Shown here: positions 1 to 5,136 of the stretch, piece after piece
How positions within the stretch are numbered: position 1 is the stretch's first letter
How the letters are laid out: each line of letters begins with the position of its first letter
From: an uncultured Carnobacterium sp.
GTDB lineage: Bacteria > Bacillota > Bacilli > Lactobacillales > Aerococcaceae
Direction: 5' to 3'
DNA: 5,630 nucleotides
Assembly (NCBI GenBank): GCA_937976325.1
Contig: CALJSD010000072.1
Coordinates: 1 to 5,630 of the forward strand
Program-made: the position numbers and the translations under genes
Notes under the pieces: generated by a model
Database searches by the model: none
Told to the model about the DNA's origin: nothing
The model's input: only the letters and a program-made list of their open reading frames with translations

Positions 1-640
1 GAAGTGCGTAAAGAAACGACCACTTCACATTTGGAATCGCAAAATACATAAAGCTCATGAGTAAAAAGACAGTTCCGAATAAGAGCCCCCATTTTACAAA
101 TGATAAATCGATAATCACCGATGCTAAATTAAGGGAGAAGAATTCCCCTACCAATCTTAAAACTTGTTCACCAAAAATAAAGATAATCGAAACAGCAAAC
201 ACGATTAAGATGGAGGCCATCGCAATCACAATCGCAAAGAATCGTTCAAAAATAACATTTCTTCGAACCGGGGCTCCATATAATACGTTGAGCGACCGCT
301 GAATGCTACTGAACATCTGAGAGGCTGGCCAGAATAAGATCACCAAACCAATCGAAAGGGCTCCCCCATTGAAATTCCCCAAATAATTTCGAAGAATTGG
401 GAACAATACTTCTGTGATATTTTCAGGTAAAATCGTTGCTAATGTTTTAAAAATCACATCAATAGGAATCGGTAATAATGGCAAAATATTGGATACCAAC
501 ATAACAATTGGAATAATCGATAACAACATATAATAAGCCATCGCTGCCGATTCAACGCCAATATTCACATGCAACAAATCTTCTTGAAAGATTTGCCAAA
601 GTTTTGCCCCAAACTTTTTCAGTCGTTGCACAACTTTCAT
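1..640 (-). CDS. YihY/BrkB-family inner-membrane protein, partial (C-terminus beyond left edge)
   Basis: I translated this from the reverse strand; the reading frame runs off the left edge without a stop, leaving 213 residues. It is a polytopic membrane protein. The N-terminus is short and basic (MKVVQRLKKF), with hydrophobic segments at about residues 33-57, 95-110, 136-157 and 183-203. Family-like features are the AAMAYYMLLSIIPIV stretch in the first segment, the SLNVLYG turn near 116-122 and the YFAIPN motif near 199-204. YihY/BrkB proteins (formerly misnamed ribonuclease BN) are usually about 270-310 residues, so roughly the last quarter to third is missing. Molecular function is not established for the family; transport or envelope roles have been proposed. 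The ATG at 638-640 is preceded by AAGGAAGGGG at close spacing. Two terminators separate it from nox, so it appears to be its own transcription unit. I am confident of the family, not of a function. Confidence 0.85.
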   Translation of the reverse strand, partial: MKVVQRLKKFGAKLWQIFQEDLLHVNIGVESAAMAYYMLLSIIPIVMLVSNILPLLPIPIDVIFKTLATILPENITEVLFPILRNYLGNFNGGALSIGLVILFWPASQMFSSIQRSLNVLYGAPVRRNVIFERFFAIVIAMASILIVFAVSIIFIFGEQVLRLVGEFFSLNLASVIIDLSFVKWGLLFGTVFLLMSFMYFAIPNVKWSFLYAL

Positions 641-690
641 CCCCTTCCTTTTAAAGTGATATAGATTCCCCTCTAATTTATATCTTATTT

Positions 691-699
691 ATTGTATCA
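691..699 (-). promoter_or_regulatory. Probable extended -10 promoter of the YihY-family gene
   Basis: The reverse strand reads TGATACAAT, a TGn extension plus a -10 hexamer matching TATAAT at five of six positions. It lies about 50 nt upstream of the start codon. No convincing -35 is found at 16-18 bp; the region there is A-rich (AAGAAA). An extended -10 can work without a good -35. The placement just downstream of the nox terminators suits an independent promoter. Confidence 0.5.
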
Positions 700-774
700 T
701 AATTACCTGCTTTTTTCTTGTTGAAAGAAGTGATTTTTACCCTTTCTATAAAATTAACGACTCCTCTTCTCCAC

Positions 775-816
775 AAAAAAATCTCAAGATTCACTTTATA
801 AGTAAATCTTGAGATT
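775..816 (-). terminator. Second (distal) intrinsic terminator after nox
   Basis: A perfect 12-bp inverted repeat (AATCTCAAGATT at 780-791 with AATCTTGAGATT at 805-816) is extended, after one C/A mismatch, by ACTT/AAGT around a TAT loop. On the reverse strand the stem is followed at once by a run of T (complement of the A run at 775-781). The other side has no T run, so it acts on minus-strand transcripts: read-through from nox, shielding the YihY-family gene. Confidence 0.85.
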
Positions 817-824
817 CAGACATC

Positions 825-853
825 AAAAAAAGAGGATGCAAGCATCCCCTTTT
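825..853 (-). terminator. First intrinsic terminator after nox
   Basis: It starts about 11 nt after the nox stop codon. The core stem is GGATGC/GCATCC (834-839 with 842-847); after one mismatch it continues with paired G-C and A-T bases out to about 828/853. The reverse strand then carries seven T residues (complement of 825-831). This is a typical rho-independent terminator directly after the gene. Confidence 0.85.
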
Positions 854-863
854 CTAAAAGTTA

Positions 864-2222
864 TTATTTACCTTCTGCTAATACGCGTTCTTGTTCAACA
901 GCAGCTTGTCCTAAGATGTTTAAGTAGTTCCATGGACGGTCGAATACTGGTTGGAAGAAGAAGTCTACATAAGCTAAGTCTTCGATTGTCATTTTGTTTT
1001 GGATTGCTAATGACAATGTGTTTGCAGAAGCTGTACAGTCGTATTTAGACATTACTTGTCCACCTACGATACGGTTTGTACCTACTTCGTAAACTAATTT
1101 CATGTAGATTTTTTCGTATGTTGGCATGAATTCTGGACGGTGGTTATCTACCACGTATACAGAACGTACATCTAATCCAAAGTGAGGTGCGCTACCTACG
1201 TTAACCCCAGTTGAACCAATGTTCCATCCGAATAAGTGTAATCCAGATGTTGATTGAGTTCCACGGTATTTCACTTTGTGACCGTTGATGTTTTTACCTA
1301 CTAATGAACCCATACGTACAGCGTTAGTTGCTAATGGAATATATGCATGTCCACCGTTTGGATTGTAGTTAACAGCACAGCTATCTCCTGCAGCATATAC
1401 ATCTTTAACAGATGTTTCCATGTAGTCGTTAACGATGATAGCACCGTTAGGCAACGTTTCTAATTGGTCTTTCACTAAGTCGTTGTTTGGACGGAAACCA
1501 ACACATAAGATAACCATGTCAGCTTCGTATTCGCCACCTGAAGTTACAACTTTGTTTACAACGCCGTTTTCGCCTTCGAATGATTTAACCATTTCGTTTA
1601 AGCGAACTTGTACACCACGTTCACGTAAGTCTTCTTCTAAGATATCAGTGAATTCTGGGTCTAAGTATTTGTTTAAGATACGGTCTAATCCGTCTACTAA
1701 TGTTACTTCTTTACCTTCTAAAGCAAATGCTTCTACTAATTCGATACCGATGTATCCACCACCGACAACAACAACTTTCTTCTTGTCAGTTTTCTTAGCA
1801 AAGATTTCTTTAGCTTGGTTATAGTTTTTACATAATTGAACGTTTTCTAATTCACGTCCTGGAATTGGAGGAAGAATTGGCCATGATCCAGTTGTAAGTA
1901 CTAATTTGTCAAATGAATCAGTCTTTTCTTCGCCTGTTTTTAAGTCTTTTACTGTTAATGTTTTACCAACAGTATCGATGCTTGTTACATCGTGTTCCAT
2001 ACGAACTGTAGCTCCTAATGAAGCTAATTCTTCTGGACTAGAATAGAATAGTCCTTGAGGGTCTTTAACAACTCCTCCTACGTATAAGGCAATCCCACAA
2101 GATAAGAATGAAACATTATCATTTCTTTCGTATACAACGACTTCTGTTCCTGGATTGTCATTTAAAATTGTTTTAACTGCAGCAGTACCCGCATGAGTAC
2201 ATCCAACTACTACAACTTTCAT
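864..2222 (-). CDS. nox: NADH oxidase, FAD-dependent, probably water-forming (Nox)
   Basis: This 452-residue cytoplasmic flavoprotein belongs to the pyridine nucleotide-disulfide oxidoreductase superfamily. It oxidises NADH with O2, in this subfamily mostly to water, regenerating NAD+ for fermentation and removing oxygen. Visible features: FAD-binding VVGCTHAGTAA at about 5-15 including His10; the single redox cysteine Cys42 in SFLSCG, which forms a cysteine-sulfenic acid in the family; NADH-binding VVGGGYIGIE at 152-161; Asp177 at the end of the next strand, favouring NADH over NADPH; and the second FAD motif AAGDS around Asp280. The C-terminal dimerisation domain is complete (HLFGWNIGSTG, FFFQPVFDRPWN). 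Length matches enterococcal and streptococcal Nox at about 446-457. AGGAGG lies 7 nt before the ATG. It is monocistronic, with two terminators after it and a Fur-like palindrome before it. Codon choice looks biased (frequent GGT, CGT, GAA), as expected for high expression. The related CoA-disulfide reductases also carry this cysteine, so water as product is inferred. Confidence 0.95.
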   Translation of the reverse strand: MKVVVVGCTHAGTAAVKTILNDNPGTEVVVYERNDNVSFLSCGIALYVGGVVKDPQGLFYSSPEELASLGATVRMEHDVTSIDTVGKTLTVKDLKTGEEKTDSFDKLVLTTGSWPILPPIPGRELENVQLCKNYNQAKEIFAKKTDKKKVVVVGGGYIGIELVEAFALEGKEVTLVDGLDRILNKYLDPEFTDILEEDLRERGVQVRLNEMVKSFEGENGVVNKVVTSGGEYEADMVILCVGFRPNNDLVKDQLETLPNGAIIVNDYMETSVKDVYAAGDSCAVNYNPNGGHAYIPLATNAVRMGSLVGKNINGHKVKYRGTQSTSGLHLFGWNIGSTGVNVGSAPHFGLDVRSVYVVDNHRPEFMPTYEKIYMKLVYEVGTNRIVGGQVMSKYDCTASANTLSLAIQNKMTIEDLAYVDFFFQPVFDRPWNYLNILGQAAVEQERVLAEGK

Positions 2223-2259
2223 GTGTTTTCCTCCTATAAACCTGTTTGTTTATTTGTGC

Positions 2260-2282
2260 TAGATAAGAATTATTATTATCTA
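2260..2282 (-). promoter_or_regulatory. Fur-family operator-like palindrome in the nox leader/start region
   Basis: On the reverse strand the core reads GATAATAATAATTCTTATC. It matches the classical 19-bp Fur box GATAATGATAATCATTATC at 16 of 19 positions. Outer arms TAGATAA/TTATCTA form a 23-bp imperfect palindrome. It lies 38-60 nt upstream of the nox ATG and just downstream of the candidate -10 elements, so a bound repressor would cover the transcription start. Fur, PerR, Zur and MntR sites overlap in sequence, so the actual regulator (peroxide, iron or manganese sensor) cannot be named. The AT-rich setting raises the odds of a chance match. Confidence 0.45.
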
Positions 2283-2286
2283 TACC

Positions 2287-2320
2287 TCTATATGGTACAC
2301 ATTACCCTTTAAAAAAGCAA
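2287..2320 (-). promoter_or_regulatory. Candidate nox promoter
   Basis: The reverse strand has TTGCTT (complement of 2315-2320), a 17-bp spacer, then TACCAT (2292-2297), overlapping TATAGA (2287-2292). The TTGCTT/TACCAT pair has ideal spacing but only a 4/6 -10 match. TATAGA is an alternative -10, paired with a TTTTAA-like -35 at 16 bp. Either places the start near 2280-2285, giving a leader of about 60 nt. Which hexamer is used is uncertain. Confidence 0.4.
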
Positions 2321-2446
2321 ACGATATCATTTGGTAAAAATGTTAATTTATTCTTGATTTCTCAATCATTTTCAAATGTTTCTAAGCGGTGGCCACTTTC
2401 ACGATTCTTTATTCTAATTGAGAACAGTTATCGATATTTCATCATT

Positions 2447-2484
2447 AAAAAACTCTACTCCGCAATACTACGGAATAGAGTTTT
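2447..2484 (-). terminator. Intrinsic terminator after the DUF2130 gene
   Basis: A 9-bp stem (AAAACTCTA at 2449-2457 with TAGAGTTTT at 2476-2484) has one mismatch, then TCCG/CGGA and an 8-nt loop. The reverse strand ends in six T residues (complement of 2447-2452). It begins 4 nt after the stop codon of the DUF2130 gene, and the roughly 125 nt between it and the nox promoter show no gene. Confidence 0.85.
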
Positions 2485-2488
2485 GTAT

Positions 2489-3820
2489 TTATGATTCATC
2501 CGAGTTTAATTCTTCAAAGCGTTGTTTCATCGTCGGATTGTTCTTCACGAGTTTCTTCACGGTTAGGTCTTCTGCTTTATTATTCGCTAGGCGTAAATTA
2601 TTTTCAGAAGAAAGCAAGGCCGCTTTTGTCTTCTCCAGACTCTTAATCGTCTTATCGATTTCATCAATGGCCGATTGGAATTTCTTGCTTGCGAGTTCAT
2701 AGTTACGCGCAAATCCTTTTTTGAAGGTCTCAAGGTCTTCTTCAAAGTGCGTAATATCAATATGTTGATCACGCATCATGGCTAACTCTTGTTTATATTG
2801 CAATGAATTCAACGCAGCATTACGAAGCAAAGTAATGATTGGAATAAAGAACTGTGGACGCACTACATACATTTTCGGATATTGGTAGGACACATCTACA
2901 ATTCCTGTGTTATAAAGTTCATTATCCGCTTCAAGTAAGCTCACAAGAATTGCGTATTCACATTGTTTTTCATGACGGTCTTTATCCAATTCTTTGAAGA
3001 AGTGTTCGTTTTTCTTCTTCGTTGCTGTCTCGTCATTTTCGTTTTTCATTTCAAACATGATGGATAAAATCTCGATCCCATTCTCATCATATTCACGGTA
3101 GATATAGTCACCCTTACTTCCCGTTTTGGCATCATTGTCCTTGCCAAATTCCGCACGCGGGAATGCCGTCATGCGAAGTCGATTAAACTCGATTTCGCAA
3201 TGTTGTTCAAGGCTTTCTCCCACCATCTTCGTTGATTGTTTCGCCTTGAAGTCTTTATAGAACGCAATGGCTTCGTCTTTTGCCTTCAACTCTAATTCAA
3301 ATTGGTCTTTCTTCGAACGTAATTCCAATTCGTATTTTTCTTTTAGGGCCGTTTGTTGCACTTCTTGTTCTTTTTGTTGTAACTCTTTTTCTTGTTTCAA
3401 TTCAAGAATCGTACGTTCTTTCGCGTGTAAATCTTCTTGGAACTTTTGAGACAATTCTACTTCTTTAAATTGGAGTTGTTGTTTTAATTGATCCAATTCT
3501 GCTTGTAGCGCACTAAATTCTTTCTCTTTTTGATGGAGTGCTTCTTGCACATTTTTTTCTTCTTTGACATCCGCATTCTTCAATGCTAATTCAAGTGAAA
3601 GAATCTTTTGCTCAAAGTTGGCACGTTCCTCATCATAGAGACGCTTTTCTTGTTCTTTTGCGAGTGCCTTTTCCGTCTCAAATTGTTTCTTCGCAAATTC
3701 CAACTGCTTATGAACATCTTCTGCAAATTCCTTATTGCGCACTTGACTCACAATATCTGCATACGAGTTTTCATCAATCGTAAAGACCGTTTGGCAATGT
3801 GGACATTTAATTTCGTTCAT
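2489..3820 (-). CDS. DUF2130 coiled-coil protein with a PD-(D/E)XK-like domain
   Basis: This is a 443-residue soluble protein. The order is: an N-terminal CPHC pair at 6-9, resembling half of a zinc ribbon with no second CxxC in the chain; a long charged coiled coil at about 30-195, rich in K, E, Q and L heptads; a globular domain at about 198-345; and a helical tail at about 350-425 that may again coil. The globular domain carries E202/E205 in a helix, G237-D238, then a hydrophobic strand ending in E257-M258-K259, followed by a basic helix. This order resembles the PD-(D/E)XK nuclease fold, as in RmuC-like proteins. The match to DUF2130 (PF09903) is from recognition of the sequence, and nuclease activity is an inference. 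No biological role is established to my knowledge. The ATG is preceded by AAGGAGGGG at good spacing. The gene stands alone between two terminators, with a perfect palindrome in its upstream region. Confidence 0.85.
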   Translation of the reverse strand: MNEIKCPHCQTVFTIDENSYADIVSQVRNKEFAEDVHKQLEFAKKQFETEKALAKEQEKRLYDEERANFEQKILSLELALKNADVKEEKNVQEALHQKEKEFSALQAELDQLKQQLQFKEVELSQKFQEDLHAKERTILELKQEKELQQKEQEVQQTALKEKYELELRSKKDQFELELKAKDEAIAFYKDFKAKQSTKMVGESLEQHCEIEFNRLRMTAFPRAEFGKDNDAKTGSKGDYIYREYDENGIEILSIMFEMKNENDETATKKKNEHFFKELDKDRHEKQCEYAILVSLLEADNELYNTGIVDVSYQYPKMYVVRPQFFIPIITLLRNAALNSLQYKQELAMMRDQHIDITHFEEDLETFKKGFARNYELASKKFQSAIDEIDKTIKSLEKTKAALLSSENNLRLANNKAEDLTVKKLVKNNPTMKQRFEELNSDES

Positions 3821-3847
3821 CGAACCCCTCCTTTTTATTTCTATTTC

Positions 3848-3856
3848 ATTCTATCA
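3848..3856 (-). promoter_or_regulatory. Probable extended -10 promoter of the DUF2130 gene
   Basis: The reverse strand reads TGATAGAAT: a TGn extension and a TAGAAT hexamer with five of six matches to TATAAT. It lies 28-36 nt before the start codon, which would give a leader of roughly 20 nt containing the Shine-Dalgarno AAGGAGG. No good -35 is present at 17 bp. An alternative promoter further upstream is listed separately. Confidence 0.5.
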
Positions 3857-3890
3857 CAATATCGAATTTGAGCACAGACCCAAAATAGTT

Positions 3891-3910
3891 CATTACCATA
3901 TATGGTAATG
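3891..3910 (-). promoter_or_regulatory. Perfect 20-bp palindrome, candidate operator
   Basis: CATTACCATATATGGTAATG equals its own reverse complement over all 20 bases. It lies 71-90 nt before the DUF2130 start and 18 nt beyond the upstream gene's terminator. It has no loop and no adjoining T run, so it resembles a dimeric-repressor site rather than an RNA hairpin. It sits upstream of the TGATAGAAT promoter, but overlaps the -10 of the alternative promoter. I do not recognise the regulator. Confidence 0.5.
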
Positions 3911-3930
3911 ATTGATTTTTTTACATGCAA
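3902..3930 (-). promoter_or_regulatory. Alternative upstream promoter of the DUF2130 gene (weak)
   Basis: On the reverse strand TTGCAT (complement of 3925-3930) is followed after exactly 17 bp by TACCAT (3902-3907), inside the 20-bp palindrome. The -10 matches consensus at only four of six positions. The same hexamer-like pair with the same spacing (TTGCTT-17-TACCAT) occurs before nox, which is the main reason to list it. If used, the palindrome would block it when bound. Confidence 0.25.
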
Positions 3931-3961
3931 AAACTCTCCGCGAATCACTTTCACGGAGAGT
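3929..3961 (-). terminator. Intrinsic terminator after the thioredoxin-like gene
   Basis: An 8-bp perfect stem, ACTCTCCG (3933-3940) with CGGAGAGT (3954-3961), has a 13-nt loop and is followed on the reverse strand by five T residues (complement of 3929-3933). It starts about 15 nt after the stop codon of the thioredoxin-like gene and separates it from the DUF2130 gene. Confidence 0.85.
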
Positions 3962-3976
3962 CTCACTTTACATTTA

Positions 3977-4318
3977 TTATCCAATAAAGGCTTTGATTTG
4001 TTCCACACTTTGTGATGAGTCACAAACCACACGCACTTCGCCGCCACGAGCCACTAATAAACCAGGTACTGTTGGCATATTGTATTTCGCACGGAAAGCT
4101 GCTAACGCTTCGTTAGCTCTGTCTTCTGAGTTGATGAAGAACATTTCTTTTCCTAACGCTTCACGCACTTCGTTAATTTTTGGAGCAAAGCGACGGCAGT
4201 ATGGGCAAGTTGGACGTCCCACGAAAAGAACGACTTCCTTTCCTTCACCGATTAACGCTTCTACTTTCTCCGCTGTTGTTTCCACAAATTGGCTTACATC
4301 TTTTGCAAATTGTTCCAT
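3977..4318 (-). CDS. Thioredoxin-like protein, PedC/BrcD (bacteriocin transport accessory) type
   Basis: This is a 113-residue protein with a thioredoxin fold. A short N-terminal helix region (about 4-22) is followed by the strand VVLFVGRPTCPYC with redox cysteines Cys38 and Cys41 (CPYC), a helix RRFAPKINEVREAL, and the MPTVP segment where Pro85 is the expected cis-proline; a further Cys99 lies on a C-terminal strand. No signal peptide or membrane segment is visible, so it is probably cytosolic. It should carry out dithiol-disulfide exchange; the substrate is unknown. The family name comes from genes in pediocin-like clusters, where the protein helps disulfide formation, but no bacteriocin or transporter gene is in this window. 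The frame is open upstream to 4375, but GGAGGG 5 nt before the ATG at 4316-4318 supports this start, and an earlier start would begin inside the terminator. It seems to be its own transcription unit. Confidence 0.85.
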   Translation of the reverse strand: MEQFAKDVSQFVETTAEKVEALIGEGKEVVLFVGRPTCPYCRRFAPKINEVREALGKEMFFINSEDRANEALAAFRAKYNMPTVPGLLVARGGEVRVVCDSSQSVEQIKAFIG

Positions 4319-4343
4319 GATATCCCTCCGTTCATTTTCCTTC

Positions 4344-4372
4344 ATTATGACAACGAAAAAAGAGTAGCGCAA
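4344..4372 (-). promoter_or_regulatory. Probable promoter of the thioredoxin-like gene, overlapping a terminator
   Basis: The reverse strand carries TTGCGC (complement of 4367-4372), a 17-bp spacer, and TGTCATAAT, whose CATAAT (4344-4349) matches the -10 at five of six positions with a TGn extension. The start would fall near 4337, leaving a leader of about 20 nt with the Shine-Dalgarno. The -35 and spacer lie within the hairpin that ends the upstream operon, so terminator and promoter share the same bases. Confidence 0.45.
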
Positions 4373-4390
4373 CAAATGTGCCTACTCTTT
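4356..4390 (-). terminator. Intrinsic terminator of the upstream operon, overlapping the last codons
   Basis: A 9-bp stem, AAAGAGTAG (4359-4367) with CTACTCTTT (4382-4390), is extended by GCA/TGC after a bulged C. The reverse strand ends in six T residues (complement of 4356-4361). The 5' arm contains the TAG stop and the last two codons of the small membrane protein, so ribosomes ending there could disturb folding and terminator efficiency could vary. Confidence 0.75.
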
Positions 4391-4594
4391 CTTATCTTTA
4401 GGATTGATTTCTTTATATTTTTTACGAATGTATAATAAGCGGCAAATAAACGCTCCTAACATCCCGAGGGCAATACCGCCAATTAAATTATCGATTAGAA
4501 TACCAATTCCAAATCCGATAGCAATCCCAATCACCATGATGAGATTCAATACGGACATCTCTCTAATTCTATCTTTTGGATCTTGTTCTCTCAT
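4382..4594 (-). CDS. Small protein with two membrane segments, AtpZ/AtpI-like
   Basis: This 70-residue protein has a charged N-terminus (MREQDPKDRI), two hydrophobic segments at about 15-36 and 38-56 separated by a short turn (DNLIGG), and a strongly basic C-terminus (RKKYKEINPKDKKE), predicted to face the cytoplasm. The glycine-rich pattern (GIAIGFGIGILID followed by GGIALGMLGAF) resembles the AtpZ/AtpI family of small F0F1-ATPase-associated proteins, but the resemblance is short and no ATP synthase gene is nearby. A generic small membrane protein is equally possible. TAGGAGGT, which includes the stop codon of the preceding hydrolase gene, serves as Shine-Dalgarno 4-5 nt before the ATG. Translation is therefore likely coupled. 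The stop lies in a terminator stem, ending the operon. The real-gene call is firm, the function unknown. Confidence 0.75.
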   Translation of the reverse strand: MREQDPKDRIREMSVLNLIMVIGIAIGFGIGILIDNLIGGIALGMLGAFICRLLYIRKKYKEINPKDKKE

Positions 4595-4603
4595 GGCTAC
4601 CTC

Positions 4604-5125
4604 CTACTCAACGACGTTAATATGACACATCTTCATGGCGCTTAACGCGTTATCATGTGACGCTGGCGTTACTCCTGCACAGGCACTAGCAACGACATTC
4701 ACTGGCACATTTACAAAATGTGCTTTAGCAAGTAGTGCATTACTAATCACGCAAATATCTGTACAGATTCCAATAAGTGTAATACTTTCTAAATCTGGCA
4801 CTTCTTTTTGAATGAGTTCCATTAATTTTTCTGAACCAAATGTTGGTTTTTCAACGCCTTTTGCATGACGACTCTCTAAGGCTTTTTGGATTTGTGGATT
4901 TAACTCCCATCCTTTAGACCCTCTCACGCAGTGCACGACTGGTAAGTGACGTCCTTCCTCCGTTTGAAGATAGTCTTCACTATGAGTATCTAGTGTATAA
5001 AATACCTTTCCATCGAAATTTTCGATGACCTCAACGGCATGGTCGATAATGGCTACGGCTTCTTTTGATCCAAGCACTCCATCGACAAAATCATTTTGCA
5101 TATCAACAACAACTAAAGCTTTCAT
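4604..5125 (-). CDS. Isochorismatase-fold cysteine hydrolase, probable nicotinamidase
   Basis: This is a 173-residue cytosolic alpha/beta hydrolase of the isochorismatase/nicotinamidase superfamily. The expected catalytic triad is visible: Asp8 in VVVDMQNDF, Lys93 in EKPTFGS, and the nucleophile Cys125 in GICTDICV, the segment that contains the family's cis-peptide. Asp46 and His48 (TLDTHSEDY), with Glu57 and His60 or His65, are placed like the metal ligands of nicotinamidases. Nicotinamide to nicotinic acid for NAD salvage is the likeliest reaction (pncA), but other family members act on different amides, so I leave the symbol blank. An in-frame GTG at 5138-5140 overlaps the upstream stop. 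The ATG at 5123-5125 is preferred because GAGGAG sits at normal spacing before it and the protein then begins at the conserved first strand. It lies in an operon with an 11-nt gap upstream and a 9-nt gap downstream. Confidence 0.88.
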   Translation of the reverse strand: MKALVVVDMQNDFVDGVLGSKEAVAIIDHAVEVIENFDGKVFYTLDTHSEDYLQTEEGRHLPVVHCVRGSKGWELNPQIQKALESRHAKGVEKPTFGSEKLMELIQKEVPDLESITLIGICTDICVISNALLAKAHFVNVPVNVVASACAGVTPASHDNALSAMKMCHINVVE

Positions 5126-5136
5126 TCTCTTTCTCC

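Noticed and set aside
57..302. An 81-codon plus-strand frame near the left edge
   Set aside because: It overlaps the antisense YihY-family gene, whose translation has coherent membrane segments and family motifs; this frame has none.
1435..1824. A 129-codon plus-strand frame inside nox
   Set aside because: Antisense to the NADH-binding domain of nox, rich in S, T and P, with no family resemblance. It is a by-product of nox codon bias.
2236..2253. ATAAAC/GTTTAT hairpin next to the nox Shine-Dalgarno
   Set aside because: Six mostly A-T pairs make a weak stem that leaves AGGAGG unpaired, so there is no basis for a translational switch or riboswitch.
2245..2262. TTGTG half of a Rex-like site before nox
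   Set aside because: Only one half (TTTGTGCTAG) is present; the inverted CACAA partner at Rex spacing is missing.
2386..2397. GC-rich GTGGCCAC palindrome in the AT-rich stretch upstream of nox
   Set aside because: An 8-bp palindrome is short, has no link to promoter elements and lies about 165 nt from the gene; chance is a sufficient explanation.
3841..4047. A 68-codon minus-strand frame spanning the DUF2130 upstream region
   Set aside because: It overlaps the end of the thioredoxin-like gene in another frame and runs across the terminator and palindrome. It has no Shine-Dalgarno or recognisable features.
3912..4367. A 151-codon open frame on the plus strand opposite the thioredoxin-like gene
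   Set aside because: It is antisense to a gene with clear catalytic motifs, spans two terminators and an intergenic promoter, and its product has low-complexity S/T-rich composition typical of a shadow frame.
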